Below are positions 39,201-51,200 of a DNA stretch of 64,000 nt, in pieces. The stretch covers positions 6,870,001 to 6,934,000 of the forward strand of contig JAQISU010000096.1 in NCBI GenBank assembly GCA_029339505.1. The letters run 5' to 3'. Under the pieces are notes generated by a model. The model saw only the letters and a list, made by a program, of their open reading frames with translations. It searched no databases and was not told where the DNA came from. This DNA is from Unio delphinus (lineage: Eukaryota > Mollusca > Bivalvia > Unionida > Unionidae). How positions within the stretch are numbered: position 1 is the first letter of the stretch; every line of letters begins with the position of its first letter. Made by a program: the position numbers and the translations under genes.

Positions 39201-42200
39201 CAATTTGTTTTAAGGTCACTTTAGTCTACATTTTCTATGCATGATAATTGCAATGGCTACTAGGGGCTACTGAAAGCTTTGTAGAGATTTGCTATGTAAT
39301 TTTAACTACTACGTTTTTTTTGGATGAAAGAAAATTGGTGCATTTACTCCATTCAAGTTTTTAATGTTAAAGGGAGAGAACTAATGCTATCTTATCTTGC
39401 TTGTGAGCTGTAACAAAAAAAAAAACTGCATACATACCTCGCTAATACGACTGGTTCGGTTCCAGACCACCACCACAATGTGAATATAGCCATAAAGCGA
39501 GTCAAATTCCTTTTCACTTGGTAGTATATATATAAAAGCTTTAAAATCTGTTTCCTACATCATATATTGATTGCGCAATAGCACTAGGCTGAAAGCAAAT
39601 ACGATATAAAGTTAATCGTAGACTTATGACTATGTTAGGTTCCTGCTGACCAGTCGTAAAGCGAGCATGATGTATGATGGACCTAGTGATAAGTTTAGAT
39701 AAATCATATGCTGTACACACAATTTTTTTAATATTTTAAAAAAATATAAAAAAATACTAAGACTAGCGCTTTCTCCATCTTTGCAATAAGGCAAAACTCG
39801 CTTCCTTACCCTTATCACTGGTGTATGCACTGGAGTGGCACGTTTAATTTCTTTTAAAACCTTCTCTTTTGCATTCACTACTGTGCTAACTGTTTGTCGC
39901 TTATGACCTATCTGTTCGACATGCCCTTCTCACTAAGCTGTATCATTTCTAGCTTTTGATTTAAAGTAAGAGGATTACGACTCCTTTTTTACTAGCGCTA
40001 CATTTAGAGGCCATGACTAATGAAATAATAACAAAATTGTCAAAGTACGACGCACATGTAACAATGCCCATACACAGACTGAGTGCGTGTAATAAAAATT
40101 CAGGTATTTACCTCTTGGCTCTCTGCGGGCAATATACAATAGTCTTTGTTATAAATACACAGCGTTCAGTACAACTCGCTCATCAACTTGGTAGACAAAG
40201 GGGCTTGATTTGGTCCCACAATCAGTAGCGCAACATCAAATTTTTAGTGCCACTCGAATATTGTTTTAGTCTCCAAAGTGACAACAAATAAAAAACGATG
40301 CTGTATGAGGTGAACGCCATAATGTGGATGTCCTTAAAATGAGGTATACCTGTGCAATGCAAGAGATGACATTGAATTTTCAGCAAATAAAATTGCAAGT
40401 GCAACTGCAAAATATGTAAAGATGTAGTTATATAGTATTTGTTAGCAAACATTTTTGAATGAAAACTTGTGAAGGTACATTTCTATCACATCCATGGCAG
40501 TTATATGATTGGAGTAGAATGGTGTCCTGTCTTATTTTGAGCAATGATAAATTATTAGTAATACAATTCAGATCCTGGATTGTCAAGCAAAATGGAAATT
40601 AAACAGTAGCTTCCTTGTAAAAATAGGTTTTGTCATCATTCTTCATGCATCATGTCGTGCATTTTTCAATGTCCCTTTTTCTTTGAAATGTATGTTTTTT
40701 TTGTGAGTTCTTTCTACATTTTGATTGCATTCATTCTGAATTCTATTTCTGGTTTTCTAGTGAAATCCTCAGATTCAGGGTATGGGATGAGCCGTATTTC
40801 TTGTGGCTATTTTTTTTATGGACTTTTCCATTTTTACTACAATGAGATGAAGTAGGTCTTCCTTTTTTCCCTTCATTTTAAGTGTTTATAAATGCTAAAA
40901 ATATTTTGCACATTTCTTCCCTTAGTGTGTAATTGTACATTTACTTGTACAGTTGAGGTTAATCCCGTTATTTTTCTCTCTACAGCAACCACTACAGCTA
41001 CAATAAAAGCAACTGAAGGTAAGCAATTCATCCCTAATTAGCTGGTGGTGGATTTGCACATATCAAAACACCTGGCACATCAGCACATTGCAGGATATTG
41101 ATATTTTAGGATATTTGAGATTCCAGGTACATGTACAATCACCATTGGAATTTATTTTGAATACCACTGAAATCTGATTAGAACTTTATATATTTTTGAC
41201 TTGTTAGTGAGATGATTGTTTTTGATTTAATTCACAATACAAGTTCTTGTCAAAAATTTAATTTTGTATTCTGTGGAAATTGAATTTTACAAACCTTTCA
41301 GGTGTTTGCTCTTTTCTGTTTAAGACAATAGTTGTAATTGAGGTTAATGAGTTTTTTGTACCATAAAGATGTTGGAAAATATACGTTGTTTAATCTGAGC
41401 CTATTATCCTGATCATTTAAAGATGATTATGGCAGGTGTCTAGTTTGGTTTCTGTCCATTTAGGTTGGTGGTTTCTTCCGGATTGTACATTGTGTCTTGT
41501 ACATTGAATTAAACCCATAGTTAGTAAAAAGAGCAAAGTTTGTCACTTCTGCACCTTTCCACTTGTGTACTGATCTCATATATTCTGAATTTTATAGCCA
41601 TTGGAACCATGACTCCTTCCTGTACCCCTGGTATGTTGTTCCCTGACTTAGAGGATTGTCAGTCATACTATAATTGCACCTTCAACCATATTCTGGTCAA
41701 GACAAAATGCTATCCAGGTCGTGTCTTCAGTTACTCCAAGAAAGGATGTGTGACAAAGTGGAGCATAGGCGATGATTGTACACCAGGTGAGTGGTCATTT
41801 TATGTTTCTTGGCATGGTGATTATGTATCAGGTGAGTAGTCATTTTGTCTTTCTTAGCATGATAATTGTGTTGGGTGAGTGGTCATTTTGTCTTTCTTGG
41901 TCCAAATCAATGGTCATGAGGGCATTCTGGTGGCTAATTTTGAGCATTGATGATAAACTGTTAGTAATAAAATTCAGATCCTGGATTGTCCTGCAAAATG
42001 GAAATTTAACAGCTTTCTTGTAAAATGTCATTCTTCAGCACGATGCATTTTTCTGTCACTTTTTCTTTGAAATGTATTTGTCATTTTGTGTGCGATTTCT
42101 GCATTTTGTTTGCATTCATTCTGAAATCTGTTTCTGGTTTTCTAGTCAAATCATCTGTAATTAGGAGTCTGGTGGGATGAGCCATATTTCTTGTGGCTAT

Positions 42201-45200
42201 TTTTAATAGACGTTTCAATTTTTACTACGTTGAGATGAAGTATGTCTTTTATTTTCATTTTAAGTGTTTATAAATACTATAAATATTTTGAACTTTTATT
42301 CCCTTAGTGTGAAATTGTACATTTACTTGTATAGCAGAGGTTAATCCAGTTTTTTTTCTCTCTCCAGCAGCCACTACAGCTATAATGAAAGCAACTGAAG
42401 GTAAGCAATTCATTCCTAATTAGCTACTAGTAGATTTGCATATATCAAAACACTTGGCACATCAGCACATTCCAGGATATTTATATTCTAACACATTTGA
42501 GATTCCAATCACATGTACACATTCAACACTGGAATTTATTTGGAATACCACTGGAATTTGATTGGAACTTCATATATTTTGGACTATTTAGTGAGATGGT
42601 TTAGGACTGTTTTTGATTTAATTCACAATACAAGTTATTGTTAAAAATTTAATTTTGTTTTCGGTGGAAATTGTTGAATTTTACAAATCTTTCTAGTGTT
42701 TGGTCTTTTCTGTTAGTTTAAGACTGTTTTTTGTCCATTTAGGTTGGTGATTTCTTCCAGATTGTACATTGTCTTGTACATTGAATTAAACCCATAGTTG
42801 GTTAAAAGAGCAAAGTTGTCAGTTGTGTACTGATCTCGTATATTCTGAATTTTATAGCCATTGGAACCATGACTCCTTCCTGTACCCCTGGTATGTTGTT
42901 CCCTGACTTAGAGGACTGTCAGTCATACTATAATTGCACCTTCAACCATATTCTGGTCAAGACAAAATGCTATCCAGGTCGTGTCTTCAGTTACTCCAAA
43001 AAACGATGTGTGACAGAGTGGAGCATTGGCGATGATTGTTCACCAGGTGAGTGGTCATTTTGTCTTTCTTGGCATGGTGATTATGTACCAGGTGAGTGGT
43101 CATTTTGTCTTTCTTGGCCCAAATCAATGGTCATGAGGGCATTCTGGAGAGTTGCAGGATTTCTTTTGGATGGTGGCAGAATTTATTAAAATATCGAAAT
43201 GGGGTTTGAGAGGCTTAGAGAAACAACTTTTAGGTTTGTGATCAAAAAAGGTTGGGAACCACTGGAATAGATTAAAAGTTTAATGTAAATTTCCAGAAAT
43301 GACAACAATTTGTTTTAAGGTCACTTTAGTCTACATTTTCTATGCATGATAATTGCAATGGCTACTAGGGGCTACTGAAAGCTTTCTAGAGATGAACTAT
43401 TTAATTTTGACTACTATGGTTATTTTGGATGCAAGAAAATTGGTGCATTTACTGTTTTCAGTGTTAAAGGGAGAGAACTCGAGCTTTCATATCTTGCTAA
43501 GAGTGGGCTGTAACAAAAGAATAATGCATACAATGCAAAAGATAGCATTGAATTTTCAGCAAATAAAATTGTAATTTCAACTGCAAAATATGTAAATATG
43601 TAGCTGTATAGTATTTGTTAGCAAACATTTTTTGAATGAAAACTTGTGAAGGTACATTTCCATGGCAGTTACATCTAACTGGAGTAGAAGGGTGTCATGG
43701 CTTATTTTGAGCAATGATAAATTGTTAGTAATACAATTCAGATTCTGGATTGTCAAGCAAAATGGAAATTCAACAGGAGCTTCCTTGTAAAGATAGGTTT
43801 TGTCATCATTCTTCTTCAACATAATGCATTATTCTGTGGCCCTTTTTCTTTGTAATGTGTTGTTTTTTTTTGTGCGAGTTCTTTCTATATTTTGTTTGCA
43901 TTCAGTCTGAATTCTGTTTCTGGTTTTCTAGCGAAATCCTCAGATTCAAGCTCTGTAATGAAGAGTCTTGTAGGATGAGCCATATTTCTTGTGGCTATTT
44001 TTAATGGACTTTTCCATTTTTACTACAATGAGATGAAGTAGGTCTTCCTTTTTTCTACTTAATTTTAAGTTTAAAAATGCTAAAAATATTTTGCACTTTT
44101 CTTCCCTTAGTGTGTAATTATACATTTACTTGTACAGTTGAGGTTAATCCCGTTATTTTTCTCTCTCCAGCAACTACTACAGCTACAATAAAAGCAACTG
44201 AAGGTAAGCAATGCCTCCCTAATTAGCTACTGGGGGATGTGCACAAATGAAAACACTTGGCACATCAGCACATTCCAGGGTATTGATATTGTAACACATT
44301 TGAGATTCCAGGCACATGTACACATTGAACATTGGAATTTATTTGGAATACCACTGGAATTCGATTGGAACTTCTCATTTTGGACTTGTTAGTGAGATGT
44401 TTTAGGACGGGGGAATTTAATTCACAATACAAGTTCTTGTAAAAAAATTAATTTTGCATTCTATGGAAATTGTTGAATTTTACAAATCTTTCTGGTGTTT
44501 GCTCTTTTGTTTAAGACCATTATGAGTCATAATTGAAGTTCATGAGTTTTTTGTACCATAAAGATGCACGTTATTTAGTCTTGAGCCTATTATCCGGATC
44601 ATTTACAGATGGGTATGGCAGGTGTCTAGTTTGGTTTCTGTCAATTTAGGTTGGTGATTTCTTCCAGATTGTACATCGTTTTGTACATTGAACTAAACTC
44701 ATAGCTGAGAAAAGTGCAAAGTTTGTCACTTCTGCACCTTTCCACTTGTTTACTGATCTCGTATATTCTGAATTTTATAGCCATTGGAACCATGACTCCT
44801 TCCTGTACCCCTGGTATGTTGTTCCCTGACTTAGACTGCCAGTCATACTATAATTGCACCTTCAGCCATATTCTGGTCAAGACAAAATGCTATACAGGTC
44901 GTGTCTTCAGTTACTCCAAAAACCGATGTGTGACAAAGTGGAGCATAGACGATGATTGTACACCAGGTGAGTGGTCATTTTTGTGTTTCTTGGCATGGTG
45001 ATTATGTACCAGGTGAGTGGTCATTGTCTTTCTTGGTGTGATGATAGTAGGAGCCTTCAAAATGAACATTTCAGAAAATGTTCGTGTGCATCAGATCAGC
45101 AGTTTGAAATGTTAAATGAAACAAAGCCTAGAGTTAATTGAAAACTGTTAATCAGAAAATTTACGTGTTCACAAGTTAAGCAGTTTATTGAAAATTGTTA

Positions 45201-48200
45201 ATCAGATCGGTCATTTTAATTGTTGAAAAAGACCATGTCAAAAGATCATTAAAAATTGCAAAGCGGACTAGCATTCCAGATTGTTTAATGAAATTTGTAT
45301 ATCAGTCATAATGGTTTAGAGACCATGTGAAGACGTAATTGAAAATCATACAACAGATCTGCAGTTGGATAACGAGCTGAGAGATGACTGAAAATTGTAT
45401 ATCAATCTGCAGTTCTGGTTTGTTTAAAGAGATCTTTTGCATGATCATTGAAAATTGCACATCAGTTCTGCAGTCAGAATAATTTTTAAAAACCCAAACC
45501 TTAAGCTTGTTGAACAATCCTAGTCACAAGTTGAAACTAAGGCTTTTTTGACAGGTATAAAATCTTGTCTTTAATCATTATTTTCATTCAGTCAGATGTA
45601 TTTTCAGCACTGGAAAAAGTTTACATGCAATTCAGTTTTCAGGGCATGAACAATATTTATAGGATGAAGGTTGTCTTGTTGTTTTAATCAGAATCACATT
45701 TCTGTAGACTACATGACCAAATACCATTAAAATTTGTTAGTAAACTGTGCAAACTTCCTGGAAAGATTGGTCTTAATTTCTAAATGACATATAGATGAAT
45801 TAAAGTAACTCTTAGAGTGCTTTTCTCATGGGTTTGTAGTTCTTTCCAGAGTTATCCTGGGTTCTTTCTCAACCAGTAATGCTTTCTGCCATATAGCCCA
45901 TCTTGCTCTGAAAAATTGCATTAAACAATCAAAGAATGAAACAACCAAAAAGCTGCTCACTTGCCTGAGTGTTCGTTTGTGATCTGGGTATTAACCAACA
46001 TATGCTTTTGCTTGAGATTGGCAACTGTTTAAATGTACCTTATGAATCCATACCAATTTTTTAAAGTTTTCTGCCATCCATAAACCTATTTTATTTGGAC
46101 AGCTTTATTGCATCCACTATACCTTGTTCACCCACTGGCAGTGACAGTTTTCTAGTTTCTGATTAAACTGGATGACTTGGATCCACAGTAGATGATCTTC
46201 AGCCATGGCTTGCAGTGTGGTTTTAGTATTGTGCAGAGTGTATAAAAATGTGTATAGTTTGGAATTTTTTTCTCCAGTTATGGGCTGTGTGTGCTTACTG
46301 AAGGTCATGTTGGCTATATGTATTTATTAAACAATAGAAGATGCTGCAGTTCATTTATTTATAGGCGTTTCTCTCTTGAGTTTCACATAGTATGTGCATA
46401 TTTGTTAGTGTTTTGATTCTTCACTTTTCCATCTTTTTGGGGGGTTGGGGAGGGGAAATTACTTCCAAAGGCGGGGGTTGAAGCACTAATATATTGATGA
46501 AACTACCTATGAGACAAGACATGCATAGCATGCACCTAGTTTTGATCTTATCCATTCAGTGTCTGAAACCTGATGATTGAACAAAGTCTGCTCCATTTTA
46601 TGGCATAAACTCTAGGGGATTGAGAATAGGCTATTATCCAAGTCCTTGGAGATGGAAGGATTGGGCTTTTATCCTCATTTTGGAAGTGGTGGTGGACATG
46701 TTGGATGAACCCATGACTGTACCTTTACTCAGATAAATATTGGACATGCAGTGCTGATTGCTATTATTACTTTTGTCATCAATGCTATGACAGACCATAC
46801 CAGCATATTAGAATCAGGAATGTATCACCTTATCCAGGAAGCAATGTGAAACGTTGGCTTATGAGGATTTTTTTTTGAGGTTGTATCAATACAGTGGTCT
46901 CCCTCTTTGAATGTAAAAGAGTGGTCTAAAGCGCTCAGTAGCTTCTTGTGGGTTTGTTCTGTCCGGGGGTTTTACAGGGTTCTTCCTCCACCAATAATAC
47001 TGAATGCCATGTACAGCCAATTGTGTGCTGAAAAATGGCATTAAACCCTACAACAACTTTCAATGTAACCACTACTGCAACATAAAATTTACCTTATACA
47101 AAATATTGTCTTTCTAGAGGGGGATCACAAATGTAATTACAAAGGATGTAAGAAAGTCTAACCTTTGTTTAATTCTGTAACATTTAATATTATATTTAAA
47201 ATCACAAGCATGTTGTAGAATCAATGTGAAACAAACTATTGTAATTTTAAAAATGTTGTGAATAACCATCAATTTGTTTTAAAATAGTGGCCCCCTCTTG
47301 AACAGCATAACTTGGAACAGCAACCACTTGCTTTTTATGGCCAGAATTCCTTGAAGTTTGTAATCAAAAGTACACCCCAAGTATAGCAAGCATATTGGTG
47401 CAAAAATGTAAAATTTATCCCTCACAAGTAGCCATATTTTATGTCCAGAACTAATATTTAATTTGTACAGAAAAGTAATCCCAATTATCTCTTTTGATGT
47501 CTGTTTTCTTTAAATGGTATCATGTTTTTGGTACTGAGTGAAGAGTTGGCTAATTCTATTTTACTGCGTCATTGTTTATAAATAGACATTTACAAGAAAT
47601 GGGCTTAATACATTTTGGTGATTGGTCATCACACAGCTGTCTAGATCAAGTAGATACTGGTCCTTTTTTTGTTTTCTTTTTAACATGACTGGTGTAAGAA
47701 ACCAATACTTTGCACTTGTGTGCTAGAGTTTTCAGCCACTGCTTCCAATGGATTATTGGGCTCCTTGCTTCAACTGTTGTCAGCAGTTTAATTATTTTTA
47801 GATCAGTAGGTATTGGATACACAGGTGTTTAGTTTCTGAAAGGGAGTGTTTAGAAGGTTTAATGCCATAGGTAAAGAGGTTATTTATTTGCCATCCTGAT
47901 GCAAAGGTGAGTCAAAACAAATTATCAAGCAGCTGATAGTCTGATACTATTTGGACTAAAATCTCTAGCACAAATAGTACCAAGCAATTTTGGTCTTCAC
48001 CATCAGAACTGTAGGGAGAAACAAAACATGGGAATCTACTTGTTGGTCTAACACCTTTTATAGTTCTCTTAGATATTGGTGACTAGATGTAATTGTCAAG
48101 GTCATAATTGTAATTGTCAAGGTCATAACATGGTCAACATGGGCTCAATATAGAATGTGTGGACTACCACAGAAACTATACTTCAACAAAGCAGGGTACC

Positions 48201-51200
48201 GGACGAAGACCAAAATTCATGTGGCACTAGCTAACGATACCCTATTCGCATTTCATGCTTATGAATCAAGAACTAGTAATTTAAGTTCACTTAGTTTAAT
48301 CCAAAGACTGGAATCTTTTAATAGTTAATGTTATCATTAAATGAAATTAAATGCTTTTTGAAGTTGTATGCAGCCTTTTTTACTATATACACGTATATGC
48401 ACCTCACAAATTTAGTTCCTCAGTGAAGAAAGGGTGGCCATAAGATGGGGGACCACTGTAGACTTATATTTCAGATCACATCATCAGTCACTTGTAAACA
48501 CTTTTAACACAGTAAAGTCTTAAAAATCTTTGGGTTTGAAAAATTATCCAATGTTTGTCCCATGCTTTACACTGCTTTGCTTTGATCTTGTTTAATTGTT
48601 TTTCTTTAATCGTGTCCACAGGTTCAACATTATTTTTATAGCAAGACCATGATCCATAAATTTGGTATGCAGTTTGTAGTGTCTGCACTGTTGTGGTAGT
48701 TTTTGATGATCACTTTGTCACTGTCACTTTCCTAATCCAGGCATGTTGCACTGGAATTCCTTTGTCTAAGTCATCATCAGTTGAGGTGTTTGTGGCTAAT
48801 GCATCATTACACTTCATATAATCATTGATGATTGTTCTAGGTGGTATCGGGGAATGAGTTCTCTACATACCAATGTTCCTCCTCTGGTACACCTGAAACC
48901 ACAAAGAAGACAACAATTTCTGAAAGCATCTTTTGCTAATGTCAGCTGTTGGATTGCATCCATCAGAGCCAGCCATCATGCTATCTGATTTAGCTGATCT
49001 TAATAGCATTTTGCTGTAGATGTCTGTTGCTTATAATTTGCATCCATGAGCTGAAATTTTGGGAAGTTTTATTTGGAGGGAAGCATGAAAGCTTTACATC
49101 TGAGGTTTTTGATGTGTAGAATAGTTATCAAGGAAAAGCAGATTTTTCTGCTTAAAATTTGCTTCTGCTGATTTAGTTTTATCTGTGACTCAAATATATC
49201 ATGCCATCCATTATTTTGCCTAGTATTTAACTCAAAAAGTATGCTACATCTCTTAAAGTTCCTTGGATTTTGTGATCTTCCATACACAAAAGGTGATGAT
49301 GGTAGAGGGTTGGGTCTCTTGAATTTCCTAGTTTTATCTGCTCTCCTAAATTTTATGTGAGCAGTTGACGTACGTGATGGAGCAGGTTAAATTTTTAGTA
49401 AATAGTTTCTCCATGAATACAGTTGCCAAATCCCATCACTATTAAACCCTCCCACCCATCCACAATTAAGCATTTTTGTTCAGACTGATAAAAGTACAGT
49501 ATAACATCTGCCATTTAGTAGGAACCAAGAGAGATAATTTGTAAGAGTAAATTCCCTTTGTATGATCTTGAGATTGAAGCACTAAGATTGTCCTTTTTTG
49601 GAGGGGTGGAGATAGGTAGTGGCAGGGTTTGATTCTAATAATTACACTATCTGGTACATTTTCTAAGAGAAACTTGTTAGATTCCTTTCGCCATCTAAAA
49701 TTGTTAAAAATTGCATTTGTCAGAACTTGAGAATCAGTGGTAGGATGAATCTTCAGCGGCGGAGGTAATTTGTTCAAAAAGCCTTACATAATTGATCCAG
49801 TTGCATGTGACAAGATTGTTTGATGTCAATGTACCACTTTTGATTTTGAAATATTGTTTCTAAATTTGTCAAAATTCCATGAACTTCAGACTTCTAATGT
49901 ACAACTTTGTAACCCATTTGAAATTAATTTGGCCATCTATCTAGGGCCATGGTATTAATTTCCATGGCAATATTAGAAAACTCTACAAGTATATTTGCCC
50001 TTTTTTGTAAAATTTGCACTATTACAAATTCTTTTTATTTCAGCTTCTACAACAGAACGTAAGTATAATCATTTTTTTGCAATATATAATACCATCCAGA
50101 AGTTAATGGACCAGTTTTGAATTCTGTTTCATTTCATTATCAAAAGAGATGTTTTAAGTGATCATATACAGATATTTTGTTATCCTCAATAGGCTTAGAG
50201 CAGTCGAAAAATTCTTGTGCCTTTAGCTCAAGGACTACTAGCAAGTTTCATCTGGGATACCATTTATATATTTTATCGTATATATGTAGTCTGTTTACCA
50301 GGAATTATCTTGAATCCAAATGAAGATGAAATGAAAGCACATATTGGAAATGTATAGAAACATGACCATTTTTGAACAAGGCATGCTGTAATTGCTTGTT
50401 TTTAGTACATGTATGGTCACTTGAAAACTTGTTATACACCAATCATAAGGTAGATTTTGTTCATTACCCTACTGGCAATTTCTTTGCAGTGCAATAACTT
50501 GAGCTGTTGACCATGTACATTTCCCAAGCAGAGACTAGACAAATTGTTTATGCACAACAAGGTTCTGTTTTTTCTAAACTTTTGCAGATGGCTTGCTCTT
50601 GGTGCAAGTAAGAACTATTTTGATTTTGGAGTTGTGTAAAGTCAAGGCCACTGACTTACCTCATAAGGTCTTCTACTTTGGTGAAGGAGAACTTGCATTA
50701 ATGTGGTCAAGAAGTGAAAGATCAAGGTCACTAACTGAAAGAACATGGTTTCTGCACACTAAAATTACTGACATCACCGACCTGATAATAATTTTTGATG
50801 TTTTGCACTTAGGTTAAAAAACAACATATTTTGGGGGGTAAATGATTTAAAGTCGCTCTTATAGAAGAAAAAAATGGTTTGTTCTAAAATTTAAGTTCTT
50901 TACATTGAGAACTATAAGCAGGTTGGCATATAACGTACTGTTTATAGTACTCTTGTTTTCTTGATATAAATATTAATCTAAATCATTATTACCTTTCATT
51001 CCATTGAACCTTTCATACCCTAAGGGTCCACAAAATATGTCAAGGTCACATGACTGGTCAGTATTCAAGTCCAAAATACTTGTCAATTGTTGGTTTTAGC
51101 TACCAATGAAATTTGTGTGGTTCAATTAGTTCAGGGTGTTCTGTAGTGTTTTCAAGACTTCAGCAAAAGACTGAGATTGGTACCATTTCCTTTATACTGC

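Larger units (their letters stand above)
37709..45050 (+). repeat. Four-unit tandem duplication carrying linker + CBM14 exon pairs
   Basis: Units begin near 37709, 40609, 42012 and 43780, each at a CTTCCTTGTAAA-like sequence. Each contains a 33-bp linker exon, an intron of about 0.46-0.6 kb and a 186-189 bp CBM14 exon. Introns as well as exons align, so the copies arose by segmental duplication in place. Unit 1 is about 2.9 kb because of a Tigger-type insertion; units 2-4 are about 1.3-1.8 kb. Units 1 and 3 share an extra block (39100-39400 with 43190-43490) that is absent from unit 2. Confidence 0.93.
44967..50043 (+). other. Intron 15, 5.1 kb
   Basis: It holds two family-A SINE pieces and a decayed minus-strand coding stretch (48.5-49.8 kb). 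No CBM14 exon was found, although a short Tyr-rich DCYYYFC string near 46750 was inspected and rejected. Confidence 0.55.

Noticed and set aside
46735..46860. Possible decayed CBM14 exon with DCYYYFC
   Set aside because: Only one Cys-aromatic-Cys string is present. The other cysteines, the splice sites and the phase are missing, and a different frame is equally open.
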